DNA of 64,000 nucleotides. Source: Tenacibaculum discolor. Its GTDB lineage: Bacteria > Bacteroidota > Bacteroidia > Flavobacteriales > Flavobacteriaceae. Made by a program: the position numbers and the translations under genes. Position 1 is the first letter of the stretch; each line of letters opens with the position of its first letter. Below are positions 9,080 through 17,662 of this stretch, piece after piece. The stretch is taken from the NCBI RefSeq assembly GCF_003664185.1, contig NZ_RCCS01000010.1, forward strand, positions 1-64,000. Direction: 5' to 3'. Under the pieces are notes generated by a model. That model was not told where the DNA came from, searched no databases, and saw nothing but the letters and a program-made list of their open reading frames with translations.

Positions 9080-10150
9080 ATGCAAGACAACTATATTTAT
9101 TGTATTGGGTTAATGTCTGGAACTTCTTTAGATGGAATAGATTTAGCATACATTAAAATACACAAAAAATTATATAAGGATTTTAAAATCTTAAAAGCAG
9201 ATACAATATCATACTCTAATGAATGGAAGAGTAAACTGCAAGAGGCAATTAATTATGATGAGAAAGATTTAGAGGTTTTAGATATTGAATATGGTAAACT
9301 TCTAGGAAAGGTATTAAGTAATTTTATTACTGAACATCGCATTTTAAAATTAGACTTTATAGCTTCTCATGGACATACTATTTTACATCAACCAGAAGCA
9401 GGAATAACTTTACAAATAGGTAATGGCCAAGAAATAGCAAATATTACTAAAAAAGAGGTTATTTGTGACTTCAGAACTCAAGATGTAGAACTTGGAGGAC
9501 AAGGAGCTCCTTTGGTACCTATAGGAGATAAGTTGTTATTTGTTGATTATGACTATTGTCTAAACCTAGGTGGTTTTGCAAATATTTCTTATGAAAAAAA
9601 TAAAGAAAGAATAGCTTTTGATATTTGTCCTGTAAATATTGTATTGAATCATTATACTAGAAAATTGGGACTTGACTTTGACGATAAAGGAATTGTAGCT
9701 TCAAAAGGAGAAATAAATATAAAATTATTAGAAAATCTAAATAGTCTTCCTTTTTATACTCAATTACCACCAAAGTCTCTAGGTTTAGAATGGGTACAAT
9801 CAACTATTTTTCCTCTAATAAATGAAGAAGAAACAGAAATACCTACTATTTTAAGAACTTTTGTAGAACATTCAGCAATACAAATAGGTAAAGTAATAGA
9901 GGATAAAAATGAAGCAACGGTTTTAGTAACTGGAGGAGGAGCTTTCAATAGTTTTCTTATAAATAGAATAGAGTTTTATATAAAAAAAACAGTACCAATG
10001 GTTGATGATGGGTTAATCAACTACAAAGAAGCATTAGTTTTTGCGTTTTTAGGGTTGTTGAAAAAACAAGAAAAAGTAAATTGTTTACAATCAGTAACTG
10101 GAGCAAAAAAAGACCATTCTTCAGGTAAATTTTTTTATCCACAGAAATAA
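9080..10150 (+). CDS. anmK: anhydro-N-acetylmuramic acid kinase
   Basis: Phosphorylates 1,6-anhydro-MurNAc released from cell wall turnover, giving MurNAc-6-phosphate. The 356 aa chain begins with the diagnostic GLMSGTSLDGIDLAY loop and has QGAPLVPIGD and the adenosine-binding TGGGAFNSFL near the C-terminus. The length is close to the 370 aa of the E. coli enzyme. It is transcribed divergently from the acyl-CoA dehydrogenase gene; 93 bases separate the starts. A clear promoter for this gene was not found. Confidence 0.94.
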   Translation: MQDNYIYCIGLMSGTSLDGIDLAYIKIHKKLYKDFKILKADTISYSNEWKSKLQEAINYDEKDLEVLDIEYGKLLGKVLSNFITEHRILKLDFIASHGHTILHQPEAGITLQIGNGQEIANITKKEVICDFRTQDVELGGQGAPLVPIGDKLLFVDYDYCLNLGGFANISYEKNKERIAFDICPVNIVLNHYTRKLGLDFDDKGIVASKGEINIKLLENLNSLPFYTQLPPKSLGLEWVQSTIFPLINEEETEIPTILRTFVEHSAIQIGKVIEDKNEATVLVTGGGAFNSFLINRIEFYIKKTVPMVDDGLINYKEALVFAFLGLLKKQEKVNCLQSVTGAKKDHSSGKFFYPQK

Positions 10151-10159
10151 TTTAAACTA

Positions 10160-10191
10160 TTTGAGTAATGTTGTTTTTTATAATAAATTTG
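10160..10191 (+). promoter_or_regulatory. promoter of the Glu/Leu/Phe/Val dehydrogenase gene
   Basis: TTTG (10160-10163), a 20-base spacer, then TAAATTTG (10184-10191): a near-perfect Bacteroidota promoter. It implies a 5' leader of about 130 bases before the ATG at 10329. Confidence 0.72.
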
Positions 10192-10226
10192 TTCGGTAAC
10201 AACTACACACTAAAACCTATATTATA

Positions 10227-10332
10227 ATGAATCAACTTTAGCCCCCCTTAGGGGAATAATTACAACGAATTTTTGAATATGAAAAAGAAACAGGTAAAGT
10301 TGAAAATCATCTATTATAACATTAAACAATGA
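10227..10332 (+). promoter_or_regulatory. leader of the dehydrogenase gene with two mini-ORFs and a GC clamp
   Basis: The leader holds a 4-codon ORF (10227-10241, MNQL), a strikingly GC-rich palindrome CCCCTTAGGGG (10244-10254) and a 17-codon ORF (10279-10332, MKKKQVKLKIIYYNIKQ). The stop TGA of the second ORF overlaps the dehydrogenase start as ATGA. Whether the peptides are translated is unknown; the layout would allow translational coupling or a structured control leader. Confidence 0.4.
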
Positions 10333-11555
10333 AAGAATTATTAAAGCAATACGAAGAAAAACAACCAGAAATAGTATTTAATTGGAAAGACTCTGAAACA
10401 GAAGCTGAAGGTTGGACTGTAATAAACTCATTAAGAGGAGGTGCTGCCGGAGGTGGTACACGTATGCGTAAAGGATTAGATAAATATGAAGTAATGTCAC
10501 TTGCTAAAACGATGGAAGTGAAGTTTACAGTATCTGGACCTGCAATTGGAGGAGCAAAATCAGGAATTAATTTTGATCCACAAGACCCTCGTAAAAAAGG
10601 AGTTTTAGAACGTTGGTATAAAGCTGTCGCTCCATTATTAAAAAACTATTATGGAACAGGAGGAGACTTAAATGTTGATGAAATACATGAAGTAATTCCA
10701 ATCACAGAAGATAGTGGTGTTTGGCACCCGCAAGAAGGGGTTTTTAATGGACATTTTAAGCCTACTGAAGCAGACAAAATTAATCGTATTGGTCAGTTAC
10801 GTCATGGAGTTATCAAGGTATTAGAAGATGAAAACCTATCACCAGATATTTCCAGAAAATATACAGTAGCTGATATGATTACAGGGTATGGTGTTGCTGA
10901 AGCAGTTCGTCATTACTATGATATTTATGGAGGAACAGTAGAAGGAAAGCGAGCAGTAGTACAAGGTTTTGGAAACGTAGGTTCAGCAGCAGCTTATTAT
11001 TTAGCGCAAATGGGAGCTAAAGTTGTAGGTATAATTGATCGTGTTGGGGGAGTCATTAAAGAAGAAGGATTCTCTTTTGAAGAAATTCAAGAAATGTTCT
11101 TAAACAAAGACGGTAATACTTTAGTTTCTGAAAACATGATTCCTTTTGAAGAAATTAACGAACGTATTTGGGACTTGCCATGTGAAATTTTTGCACCATG
11201 TGCAGCTTCAAGACTAGTTACTCAAGACCAAATTAACAGCATGATAAGCTCAGGGTTAGAAGTTATTTCATGTGGAGCAAATGTTCCGTTTGCAGATAAA
11301 GAAATTTTCTTCGGTTCTATTATGGAAGATACAGATAAGAAAGTAAGTTTAATTCCAGACTTTATTTCAAACTGTGGTATGGCAAGAGTGTTTGCATACT
11401 TTATGGAGCGTAGAGTAGAAATGACAGATCAAGCAATTTTTGAAGACACTTCAAATACTATTAAAAAAGCATTACAAAGAACACACGCTAAAAGTGCAGC
11501 AAAAACTAAAATAAGTGAAACAGCTTTTGAAATTGCATTAAAAGAACTAGTATAA
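10329..11555 (+). CDS. Glu/Leu/Phe/Val family amino acid dehydrogenase
   Basis: An NAD(P)-dependent oxidative deaminase of 408 aa. The dimerisation and substrate domain contains GPAIGGAKSGINFD (substrate-binding Lys) and GTGGDLNVDE (catalytic Asp region). A Rossmann domain follows, with VQGFGNVGSAAAYYLAQMGA at about residues 215-234. The family covers glutamate, leucine, phenylalanine and valine dehydrogenases; glutamate is the most likely substrate from length and motif style, but this is not certain. It has its own promoter and an unusual leader. Confidence 0.9.
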   Translation: MKELLKQYEEKQPEIVFNWKDSETEAEGWTVINSLRGGAAGGGTRMRKGLDKYEVMSLAKTMEVKFTVSGPAIGGAKSGINFDPQDPRKKGVLERWYKAVAPLLKNYYGTGGDLNVDEIHEVIPITEDSGVWHPQEGVFNGHFKPTEADKINRIGQLRHGVIKVLEDENLSPDISRKYTVADMITGYGVAEAVRHYYDIYGGTVEGKRAVVQGFGNVGSAAAYYLAQMGAKVVGIIDRVGGVIKEEGFSFEEIQEMFLNKDGNTLVSENMIPFEEINERIWDLPCEIFAPCAASRLVTQDQINSMISSGLEVISCGANVPFADKEIFFGSIMEDTDKKVSLIPDFISNCGMARVFAYFMERRVEMTDQAIFEDTSNTIKKALQRTHAKSAAKTKISETAFEIALKELV

Positions 11556-11562
11556 AATTATT

Positions 11563-11593
11563 AGTTTTTATGATTGCAAAAGTGCTATTTTTG
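11563..11593 (+). promoter_or_regulatory. putative promoter ahead of the ExbB-ExbD-TonB operon
   Basis: TATTTTTG at 11586-11593 fits the -7 consensus. The -33 site at 11563-11567 (GTTTT) is weak. A terminator-like hairpin begins only about 23 bases downstream. Confidence 0.4.
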
Positions 11594-11615
11594 ATTAATC
11601 AAGTATAATAAAAGT

Positions 11616-11655
11616 AAAAGTCTTCCTTCATTGTTAAAAGTAAGGAAGACTTTTT
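11616..11655 (+). terminator. intrinsic terminator or attenuator before exbB
   Basis: A 13-bp stem (AAAAGTCTTCCTT with AAGGAAGACTTTT, 13-base loop) ends in TTTTT. It could terminate the upstream dehydrogenase transcript. Because a -7 box lies just before it, it could also act as an attenuator for the operon starting at 11731. Confidence 0.75.
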
Positions 11656-11730
11656 ATATCAAACAATTTTAAATAAAAGAAATCGTTAGTTAAATAGCGA
11701 AAACATAATATAAATCCTAATTTAGTATTC

Positions 11731-12414
11731 ATGCTATTATTTCAAGAAACTCAGGAGTTGGTAGAGGAAGTACCTCAAGAAAAAACTTTATCAATCTATA
11801 ATTTAATTATGGATGGAGGTGTAGGCGGTCAAATCATTATTGCTTTGTTATTCGTTTTATTAGCCGTAGCTCTATATATTTATTTTGAACGTTTTTTTGC
11901 TATTAAAGAAGCATCAAAAGTTGATGTTAATTTTATGGACCAAATTAGAGATCATGTAACTAACGGAAGAATAGATAGTGCTCAATCACTTTGTGATAAT
12001 ACAGTAACACCAACGGCAAGGTTAATTGGAAAAGGGATTTCTAGAATAGGAAAACCTTTAGAAGATATTAATACAGCAATAGAAAATGCAGGGAAACTTG
12101 AAGTGTATAAGTTAGAAAGAAATGTTTCAGTTTTAGCAACAATTGCAGGTGCTGCTCCAATGATAGGTTTTTTAGGAACAGTAATTGGAATGATTGTTGC
12201 GATTCATGAAATAGCAAATTCAGGAGGACAAATTGATATTAAGATGTTATCAGACGGTTTGTATACAGCTATGACAACTACTGTAGCAGGATTAATAGTA
12301 GGAATTATTGCATATATCGCTTACAATCATTTAGTAGTTCGTACAGATAAGGTTGTTTATCAAATGGAAGCAAAATCTGTTGAGTTTTTAGACTTATTAA
12401 ACGAGCCAGTATAA
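11731..12414 (+). CDS. ExbB/TolQ-type proton channel protein
   Basis: An inner-membrane proton channel subunit that, with ExbD, energises TonB or Tol. The 227 aa chain has a short N-terminal cytoplasmic part, a first helix near residues 32-50, and two further helices at about 130-160 and 175-200. The conserved APMIGFLGTVIGMI segment and the TTVAGLIVG segment are visible. Its stop overlaps the start of the ExbD gene (TAATG). The adjacent TonB-like gene favours an ExbB role over MotA or TolQ. Confidence 0.9.
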   Translation: MLLFQETQELVEEVPQEKTLSIYNLIMDGGVGGQIIIALLFVLLAVALYIYFERFFAIKEASKVDVNFMDQIRDHVTNGRIDSAQSLCDNTVTPTARLIGKGISRIGKPLEDINTAIENAGKLEVYKLERNVSVLATIAGAAPMIGFLGTVIGMIVAIHEIANSGGQIDIKMLSDGLYTAMTTTVAGLIVGIIAYIAYNHLVVRTDKVVYQMEAKSVEFLDLLNEPV

Positions 12415-12806
12415 TGAATTTACGAGGAAGAAATAAAGTCAATCCAAATTTCAATATGTCATCAATGACTGATATTGTTTTTTTGTTATTGATATTTTTT
12501 ATGTTAACATCTACACTTGTTACAGTAAGTGCAATTGATGTGTTGTTGCCAAAAGCTGGAGGTAAAACGGAAAACAATACATCAATTGCAGTAACTATTA
12601 CAAAAGATGCATCATTTTACATAGATAAAACAAAAGTAAGCAACGTAAATTTAGAAAGGGAGTTGTTAACTAAAGTAGGTGTTGATAAAAAGAAAACAGT
12701 AGTTATTCGTGGTGATCAAAATGTGCAATATAAAAATGTAATGCAGGTAATTGATATTGCGAATAGAAACAAGTTAAAAATGATTTTGGCTGTTAAAGGT
12801 AAATAA
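12414..12806 (+). CDS. ExbD/TolR-type protein
   Basis: The 130 aa partner of the ExbB-like channel: a short cytoplasmic N-terminus, one membrane helix (residues about 18-40) and a periplasmic domain. The conserved Asp of the helix is present in MTDIVFLLLIFFML at residue 20; in ExbD this residue takes part in proton movement. The start overlaps the upstream stop by one base and the next gene begins directly after its stop, so the three are a tight operon. Confidence 0.92.
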   Translation: MNLRGRNKVNPNFNMSSMTDIVFLLLIFFMLTSTLVTVSAIDVLLPKAGGKTENNTSIAVTITKDASFYIDKTKVSNVNLERELLTKVGVDKKKTVVIRGDQNVQYKNVMQVIDIANRNKLKMILAVKGK

Positions 12807-13625
12807 ATGACGGTTTTAGATACACAACATAAACGTAAATCAGCTGTGATAACAGCAATTATTCTGATATTATTAATAATCGGGATATTCAATTACGGAA
12901 TGAAATATCTCGATCCGCCTATTGAATATGGTTTAGCGATTAATTTTGGTACTTCTGAAGTAGGAAGTGGTGAGCCTGTTGAAAAAACAAAATCGAAAGC
13001 TACTCCAAAGCAAGAAGAAATTGTTGAAGAGTTGGTAGAAGAAACTCCAGAGGAAACCATCAAAGAAGAAATTATTACAGATGATACAGCGGAAGAGGTT
13101 CCAGTGGTTGAAAAAGAAGTAGAAAAGAAAGAAGTTGTAAAAGAAACTCCAAAAGAAGTAAAGCCTAAAGAGAAGCCAAAGCCAAAACCATCAAAAGAAA
13201 CGACTGATGCTTTAAATAGTTTGTTAAACGGAACATCAAAAGAAGGAGCAAACTCTGGTGAAGGAGATGATAAACAAACAGGTGTAAAGGGAAATGAAAA
13301 AGGAGATCCAAATTCAGATAAATATTATGGGAATTCTGGGAGCGGTTCAGGAGGTAATTATAACCTAGCAGGAAGAAAAGCTTTATCAAAACCTATTCAA
13401 AAACCAGATTGTCAAGAAGAAGGTACAGTAGTGGTAAGTATTGAAGTAAATCAAAAAGGACAAGTAACTAAAGCAACTCCGGGAGCTCGAGGAACTACAA
13501 ATTCAGCATCATGTTTATACGATGCGGCAAAAAAAGCAGCATTGAAAACAAAATGGAATGCAGATGGAAATGCACCATCAAAACAACGAGGAACAATTAT
13601 CTACAAGTTTTCTCTTTCAAAATAA
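12807..13625 (+). CDS. TonB-like energy transducer
   Basis: A 272 aa periplasm-spanning protein that should carry energy from ExbB-ExbD to outer-membrane transporters. It has one N-terminal membrane helix (about residues 14-32), a long Glu/Lys/Pro-rich stretch (about 60-135), a Gly/Ser/Asn-rich linker (about 140-185) and a C-terminal TonB-like domain (about 195-272) containing a Cys pair (PDCQEEG and SASCLYDA). Bacteroidota often have several TonB sets; this one is complete in itself. Confidence 0.85.
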   Translation: MTVLDTQHKRKSAVITAIILILLIIGIFNYGMKYLDPPIEYGLAINFGTSEVGSGEPVEKTKSKATPKQEEIVEELVEETPEETIKEEIITDDTAEEVPVVEKEVEKKEVVKETPKEVKPKEKPKPKPSKETTDALNSLLNGTSKEGANSGEGDDKQTGVKGNEKGDPNSDKYYGNSGSGSGGNYNLAGRKALSKPIQKPDCQEEGTVVVSIEVNQKGQVTKATPGARGTTNSASCLYDAAKKAALKTKWNADGNAPSKQRGTIIYKFSLSK

Positions 13626-13635
13626 CATATCTTTG
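13607..13635 (+). promoter_or_regulatory. putative promoter of ugd
   Basis: TATCTTTG at 13628-13635 fits the -7 consensus just after the TonB stop; the -33 element (GTTTTC at 13607-13612) is weak. The ugd ATG is about 85 bases downstream. Confidence 0.45.
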
Positions 13636-13720
13636 CTAAATATTAATAGCGTAAAGTTATTTAATTAGGTTGTGTGTAAACTGAAGATGCAACCATAGAA
13701 GAATTAATAAACACAAATAC

Positions 13721-15046
13721 ATGAAACTAACTGTTATTGGAACAGGCTACGTAGGATTGGTATCAGGAACATGTTTTTCAGAAATGGGAAACAAGGTTAC
13801 TTGTGTAGATATCGACCAAGAAAAAATAAATAAGTTGCACAAAGGAATCATTCCTATTTACGAACCAGGATTAGAGAAGATGGTACTGAAAAATGTAGAA
13901 AAGAAAAATTTATTCTTTACTACCAAGTTAGAAGATACTATTAATGAAACCGAAATTGTTTTTATAGCGGTGGGAACTCCTATGGGAGAAGATGGTTCAG
14001 CTGATTTACAATATGTATTAGATGTAGCAAAGGAAATTGGTCAGAAAATGAATCATAGACTAATCGTGGTAGATAAATCTACAGTTCCTGTGGGTACTGC
14101 GGATAAGGTGAAAAGAACTATTCAAGAAGAGTTGGATAAAAGAAATGTAAGCATTGAATTTGATGTAGTGTCGAATCCTGAATTTTTAAAAGAAGGAGAT
14201 GCTATTAATGATTTTATGAAACCAGATAGAGTGGTGATTGGAGCAGAATCAGATTATGCTTTTGAAAAAATGCGTCAGTTATACACACCATTTACTATGA
14301 CAAATGACCGATTTATAGCTATGGATGTTCGCTCTTCGGAAATGACCAAATATGCTGCCAATGCAATGTTAGCAACGAAGATTTCGTTTATGAATGAAAT
14401 GGCGAACATTTGCGAACGAGTAGGAGCGGATGTAAATAATGTACGTGCAGGAATTGGTTCAGACTCAAGAATAGGGTATAGCTTTATTTATCCAGGAGCT
14501 GGTTACGGAGGTTCTTGTTTTCCAAAAGATGTCAAAGCGTTGAAGAAAATTGCCGAGGAAAACGGTTATGAAGCACAATTGATAAGGTCTGTTGAAGAAG
14601 TGAATAATCGTCAGAAGTTTGTAATAGCAGAGAAAATCATTAAAAAATTTGGGGAAGATTTAACAGGGAAGACTTTTGGATTGTGGGGATTGGCATTCAA
14701 ACCAGGAACTGATGATATGCGTGAGGCTCCAGCAATTTATGTAGTGAAAGAGTTGGTGAAGAGAGGGGCAAAAGTACAAGCGTACGATCCGAAAGCGATG
14801 GAAGAAGCGCAGCATTTTTACTTAAAAGATGTTGAGAATATAGCGTATAAAAATGCAAAATACGAAGTGTTAGCTGAGGCTGATGCATTGATATTATTGA
14901 CAGAATGGAAAGAATTCCGTTCTCCAGACTTTTCTGAAATTAAAAAACAATTAAAAACTCCTGTTGTTTTCGATGGAAGAAATCAATACAATAGCTACAA
15001 TTTAAAAGAAAGAGGGTTTGAATATTATCAAATAGGGAAAAACTAA
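13721..15046 (+). CDS. ugd: UDP-glucose 6-dehydrogenase
   Basis: Oxidises UDP-glucose to UDP-glucuronate with two NAD+. The 441 aa chain starts with the Rossmann motif [20 protein letters not shown]. The catalytic Cys is at residue 266 in [12 protein letters not shown]. The C-terminal domain has [17 protein letters not shown], which is conserved in the family. Its stop overlaps the start of the epimerase gene (TAATG), so the two probably work in sequence to make UDP-glucuronate and UDP-galacturonate for surface polysaccharide. Confidence 0.95.
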   Translation: MKLTVIGTGYVGLVSGTCFSEMGNKVTCVDIDQEKINKLHKGIIPIYEPGLEKMVLKNVEKKNLFFTTKLEDTINETEIVFIAVGTPMGEDGSADLQYVLDVAKEIGQKMNHRLIVVDKSTVPVGTADKVKRTIQEELDKRNVSIEFDVVSNPEFLKEGDAINDFMKPDRVVIGAESDYAFEKMRQLYTPFTMTNDRFIAMDVRSSEMTKYAANAMLATKISFMNEMANICERVGADVNNVRAGIGSDSRIGYSFIYPGAGYGGSCFPKDVKALKKIAEENGYEAQLIRSVEEVNNRQKFVIAEKIIKKFGEDLTGKTFGLWGLAFKPGTDDMREAPAIYVVKELVKRGAKVQAYDPKAMEEAQHFYLKDVENIAYKNAKYEVLAEADALILLTEWKEFRSPDFSEIKKQLKTPVVFDGRNQYNSYNLKERGFEYYQIGKN

Positions 15047-16056
15047 TGAAAGTTTTAGTTACAGGGGCAGCAGGTTTTATCGGATTTCATTTAAGTGAAA
15101 GATTGTTAGCAGAAGGACACACAGTTGTTGGAATTGATAATATCAACGATTATTACGATGTCAATTTAAAGTATGCTCGATTAAAAGAGTTGGGTGTTGA
15201 TAAGGATAGTGCTGAGGTATTTTATAAAAAAACAATTAGTTCAACAAATAAAAACTTCAAGTTCGTCAGACTAAATCTAGAAGATAAAGAAGAGTTATTT
15301 CAACTGTTTGCTACTGAAAATTTTGAAGTGGTTTGCAATCTAGCAGCGCAAGCAGGAGTTCGTTATAGTATCGAAAATCCAGATGTATATATTCAAAGTA
15401 ACATTGTTGGTTTTCTAAATATTTTAGAATGTTGTAGACATTATGAGATTAAACATTTGGTGTACGCAAGTAGTTCAAGTGTATACGGAGCCAATAAAAA
15501 AGTGCCTTTTTCAGAAGAGGACACAGTGGATAATCCTGTGAGTTTGTATGCAGCAACAAAGAAAAGCAATGAATTGATGGCTCATACGTATAGCCATTTA
15601 TATAAGATTCCAACAACAGGGTTACGATTTTTTACAGTATATGGACCATGGGGAAGACCTGATATGGCGCCGATATTATTTGCTGATGCAATTTCAAATA
15701 ATCGTCCAATCAAAGTGTTTAACAATGGAGATATGGAGCGTGACTTTACCTATATAGATGATATTGTGGAAGGGGTTAAGAGAGTTATAGAAAAACCTGT
15801 TGAGAGTAGAGGACTATATAAAATATACAACATAGGTAATAACGACTCTGTGAAATTGTTAGATTTTATAACGCAGATGGAAACGAGTTTAGGGAAAGAA
15901 GCTACAAAAGAGATGCTACCTATGCAGATGGGGGATGTAAAAAGAACGTGGGCAAATGTTGATGGTTTAATCAAAGATTATGAGTATAAACCAGAGATTA
16001 AAGTAGAAGAAGGAGTACGTCGTTTTGTAAAATGGTATCAGGAGTACCATAATTAA
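15046..16056 (+). CDS. NAD-dependent epimerase, UDP-glucuronate 4-epimerase-like
   Basis: An extended SDR enzyme of 336 aa. The NAD motif TGAAGFIGFHLSERL starts at residue 7, followed by the DNINDYYD segment typical of UDP-glucuronate 4-epimerases. The catalytic YAATK motif and the preceding SSSSVYG strand are present. Its position directly behind ugd supports conversion of UDP-glucuronate to UDP-galacturonate. A related nucleotide-sugar epimerase activity cannot be excluded. Confidence 0.85.
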   Translation: MKVLVTGAAGFIGFHLSERLLAEGHTVVGIDNINDYYDVNLKYARLKELGVDKDSAEVFYKKTISSTNKNFKFVRLNLEDKEELFQLFATENFEVVCNLAAQAGVRYSIENPDVYIQSNIVGFLNILECCRHYEIKHLVYASSSSVYGANKKVPFSEEDTVDNPVSLYAATKKSNELMAHTYSHLYKIPTTGLRFFTVYGPWGRPDMAPILFADAISNNRPIKVFNNGDMERDFTYIDDIVEGVKRVIEKPVESRGLYKIYNIGNNDSVKLLDFITQMETSLGKEATKEMLPMQMGDVKRTWANVDGLIKDYEYKPEIKVEEGVRRFVKWYQEYHN

Positions 16057-16092
16057 TTTTTCTTCATTTTTAATAATTTATTAGTTTTCTAA

Positions 16093-17301
16093 ATGACTTA
16101 TCAAGAAGTATTAGAGTGGATGTTTGCTCAGTTGCCAATGTATCAACGTCAAGGGAAAACAGCATTTAAAAAAGATGTAACCAATATTATTGCCTTGTGT
16201 GAAGAGTTGGGGAATCCACATAAAAAGTTTAAAACAATTCATGTAGGAGGAACGAACGGTAAAGGGTCTACCAGTCATATGATAGCTTCTATATTACAAG
16301 AAGTAGGTTATAAGGTTGGATTGTATACTTCCCCGCATTTAAAAAACTTTACAGAACGTGTTCGGGTTAACGGAGAAGAGATTTCGAGAGAAGCGGTAAT
16401 TGACTTTATAGAAAGCAATAAAACTTTTTTAGAAAATCAAGGCTTGTCATTTTTTGAAATGACGGTAGGAATGGCGTTTAAAGAATTTGCAAATCAAAAA
16501 GTAGATATTGCAGTTATTGAAGTTGGTTTAGGGGGAAGATTAGATTCAACTAATATAATTACACCCGAAGTTTCTGTAATTACTAATATCGGACTCGATC
16601 ATACTCAGTTTTTAGGAGAAACCTTACCAGAAATAGCATTTGAAAAAGCGGGAATCATTAAATATGGAGTTCCAGTAGTTGTAGGTGAGCGTCAAAATGA
16701 AACGGAAAATGTTTTTACCGCTAAAGCGGAAGAGTGTAAAGCACCTATAGTTTTTGCTTCAGATAATCCTAAAAACTATACCACAGATTTATTAGGAGAC
16801 TACCAGAAACATAATGTAACGACAGCTGTAACTACGATTCAGCAATTAAAAGGATTTTCAATATCAGAAGAAAATATAAAAAACGGATTGTTGAATGTTG
16901 TAAAAAACACTAATTTAAAAGGTCGTTGGCAGGTGTTGCAGAACAATCCGAAGGTTATTTGCGATACAGCACATAATAAAGAAGGATTATTTTATACGTT
17001 GAAACAACTAAAAAAGGAAAATTATCAACAATTACATATGGTGTTAGGAGTTGTTTCAGACAAGAATTTGAGTGAAATTTTACCAATGTTTCCTCAAAAA
17101 GCAAAATATTATTTCTGTAAACCAAATATTCCTCGTGGCTTGTCAGCAGACGAATTAAAAGAACAAGCGAAGGAATTCGGATTGGTAGGAGAGGTGTTTG
17201 ATTCTGTAAGTCAAGCACTTGAAAAGTCAAAAGAAAATGCAGCTAAAGAAGATGTGATTTATGTTGGAGGAAGTACATTTGTGGTGGCAGAAACTTTATA
17301 G
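16093..17301 (+). CDS. folC: folylpolyglutamate synthase / dihydrofolate synthase
   Basis: Adds glutamate to dihydropteroate and to folates with ATP. The 402 aa chain has the Mur-ligase ATP loop HVGGTNGKGSTSHMIASIL near residues 50-70, the TSPHLKNFTERVRVNGEEIS segment that is diagnostic for FolC, and VIEVGLGGRLDSTN in the central domain. It is a housekeeping gene lying between two groups of sugar-nucleotide genes and immediately before the tRNA-Val pair. Confidence 0.94.
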   Translation: MTYQEVLEWMFAQLPMYQRQGKTAFKKDVTNIIALCEELGNPHKKFKTIHVGGTNGKGSTSHMIASILQEVGYKVGLYTSPHLKNFTERVRVNGEEISREAVIDFIESNKTFLENQGLSFFEMTVGMAFKEFANQKVDIAVIEVGLGGRLDSTNIITPEVSVITNIGLDHTQFLGETLPEIAFEKAGIIKYGVPVVVGERQNETENVFTAKAEECKAPIVFASDNPKNYTTDLLGDYQKHNVTTAVTTIQQLKGFSISEENIKNGLLNVVKNTNLKGRWQVLQNNPKVICDTAHNKEGLFYTLKQLKKENYQQLHMVLGVVSDKNLSEILPMFPQKAKYYFCKPNIPRGLSADELKEQAKEFGLVGEVFDSVSQALEKSKENAAKEDVIYVGGSTFVVAETL

Positions 17302-17321
17302 AAAAAAAATGAAAAAAAGTT

Positions 17322-17352
17322 ATTGTCAATCTATAAAACTGTTATATATTTG
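17322..17352 (+). promoter_or_regulatory. promoter of the tRNA-Val pair
   Basis: ATTG (TTG at 17323-17325), a 19-base spacer, then TATATTTG (17345-17352): an almost ideal Bacteroidota promoter. The first tRNA starts 21 bases after the -7 box. Confidence 0.75.
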
Positions 17353-17372
17353 CATCCGCAATTAACAAGTAA

Positions 17373-17447
17373 GGGCGCGTAGCTCAGTTGGTTCAGAGCA
17401 CTTGGTTTACACCCAAGGGGTCAGGGGTTCGAATCCCTTCGCGCCCA
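17373..17447 (+). tRNA. tRNA-Val (anticodon TAC), copy 1
   Basis: A 75-base cloverleaf. The acceptor arms are GGGCGCG and CGCGCCC, the anticodon stem is CTTGG/CCAAG with loop TTTACAC (anticodon TAC), and the T arm holds GGTTCGAATCC. The 3' CCA is not encoded. It is identical to copy 2. Confidence 0.96.
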
Positions 17448-17475
17448 CAACTCTTACAGGGATTTAATTGCAAAC

Positions 17476-17550
17476 GGGCGCGTAGCTCAGTTGGTTCAGA
17501 GCACTTGGTTTACACCCAAGGGGTCAGGGGTTCGAATCCCTTCGCGCCCA
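17476..17550 (+). tRNA. tRNA-Val (anticodon TAC), copy 2
   Basis: Same 75 bases as copy 1, 28 bases further on, without an encoded CCA. The two share the promoter at 17322 and the terminator at 17554, so they form one transcript. Confidence 0.96.
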
Positions 17551-17553
17551 CTG

Positions 17554-17585
17554 AAAGTCTCATCATTTTTTGATGAGACTTTTTT
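17554..17585 (+). terminator. terminator of the tRNA-Val operon
   Basis: A 12-bp stem (AAAGTCTCATCA with TGATGAGACTTT, loop TTTTT) followed by T residues, starting 4 bases after the second tRNA. Confidence 0.88.
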
Positions 17586-17617
17586 GTTTTATAATATTCT
17601 GTTTATGCTATTTTTTG

Positions 17618-17625
17618 TAGTTTTG
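17618..17625 (+). promoter_or_regulatory. possible -7 box for the polysaccharide locus
   Basis: TAGTTTTG fits TAnnTTTG and lies 37 bases before the ATG at 17663. No -33 TTG is found at standard spacing. It would be the first promoter of the sugar genes that follow. Confidence 0.35.
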
Positions 17626-17662
17626 CGGATTAATAGAGAAAAAGATATAAAAATCTTCTAAA

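Noticed and set aside
17373..17550. Two 75-base repeats with a spacer, as in a CRISPR array
   Set aside because: Each repeat folds as a complete tRNA-Val; there are only two copies and no cas genes.
17388..17573. A 61-codon ORF across the tRNA-Val genes
   Set aside because: It reads through both tRNA genes and owes its internal peptide repeat to the tRNA duplication; it is not a gene.
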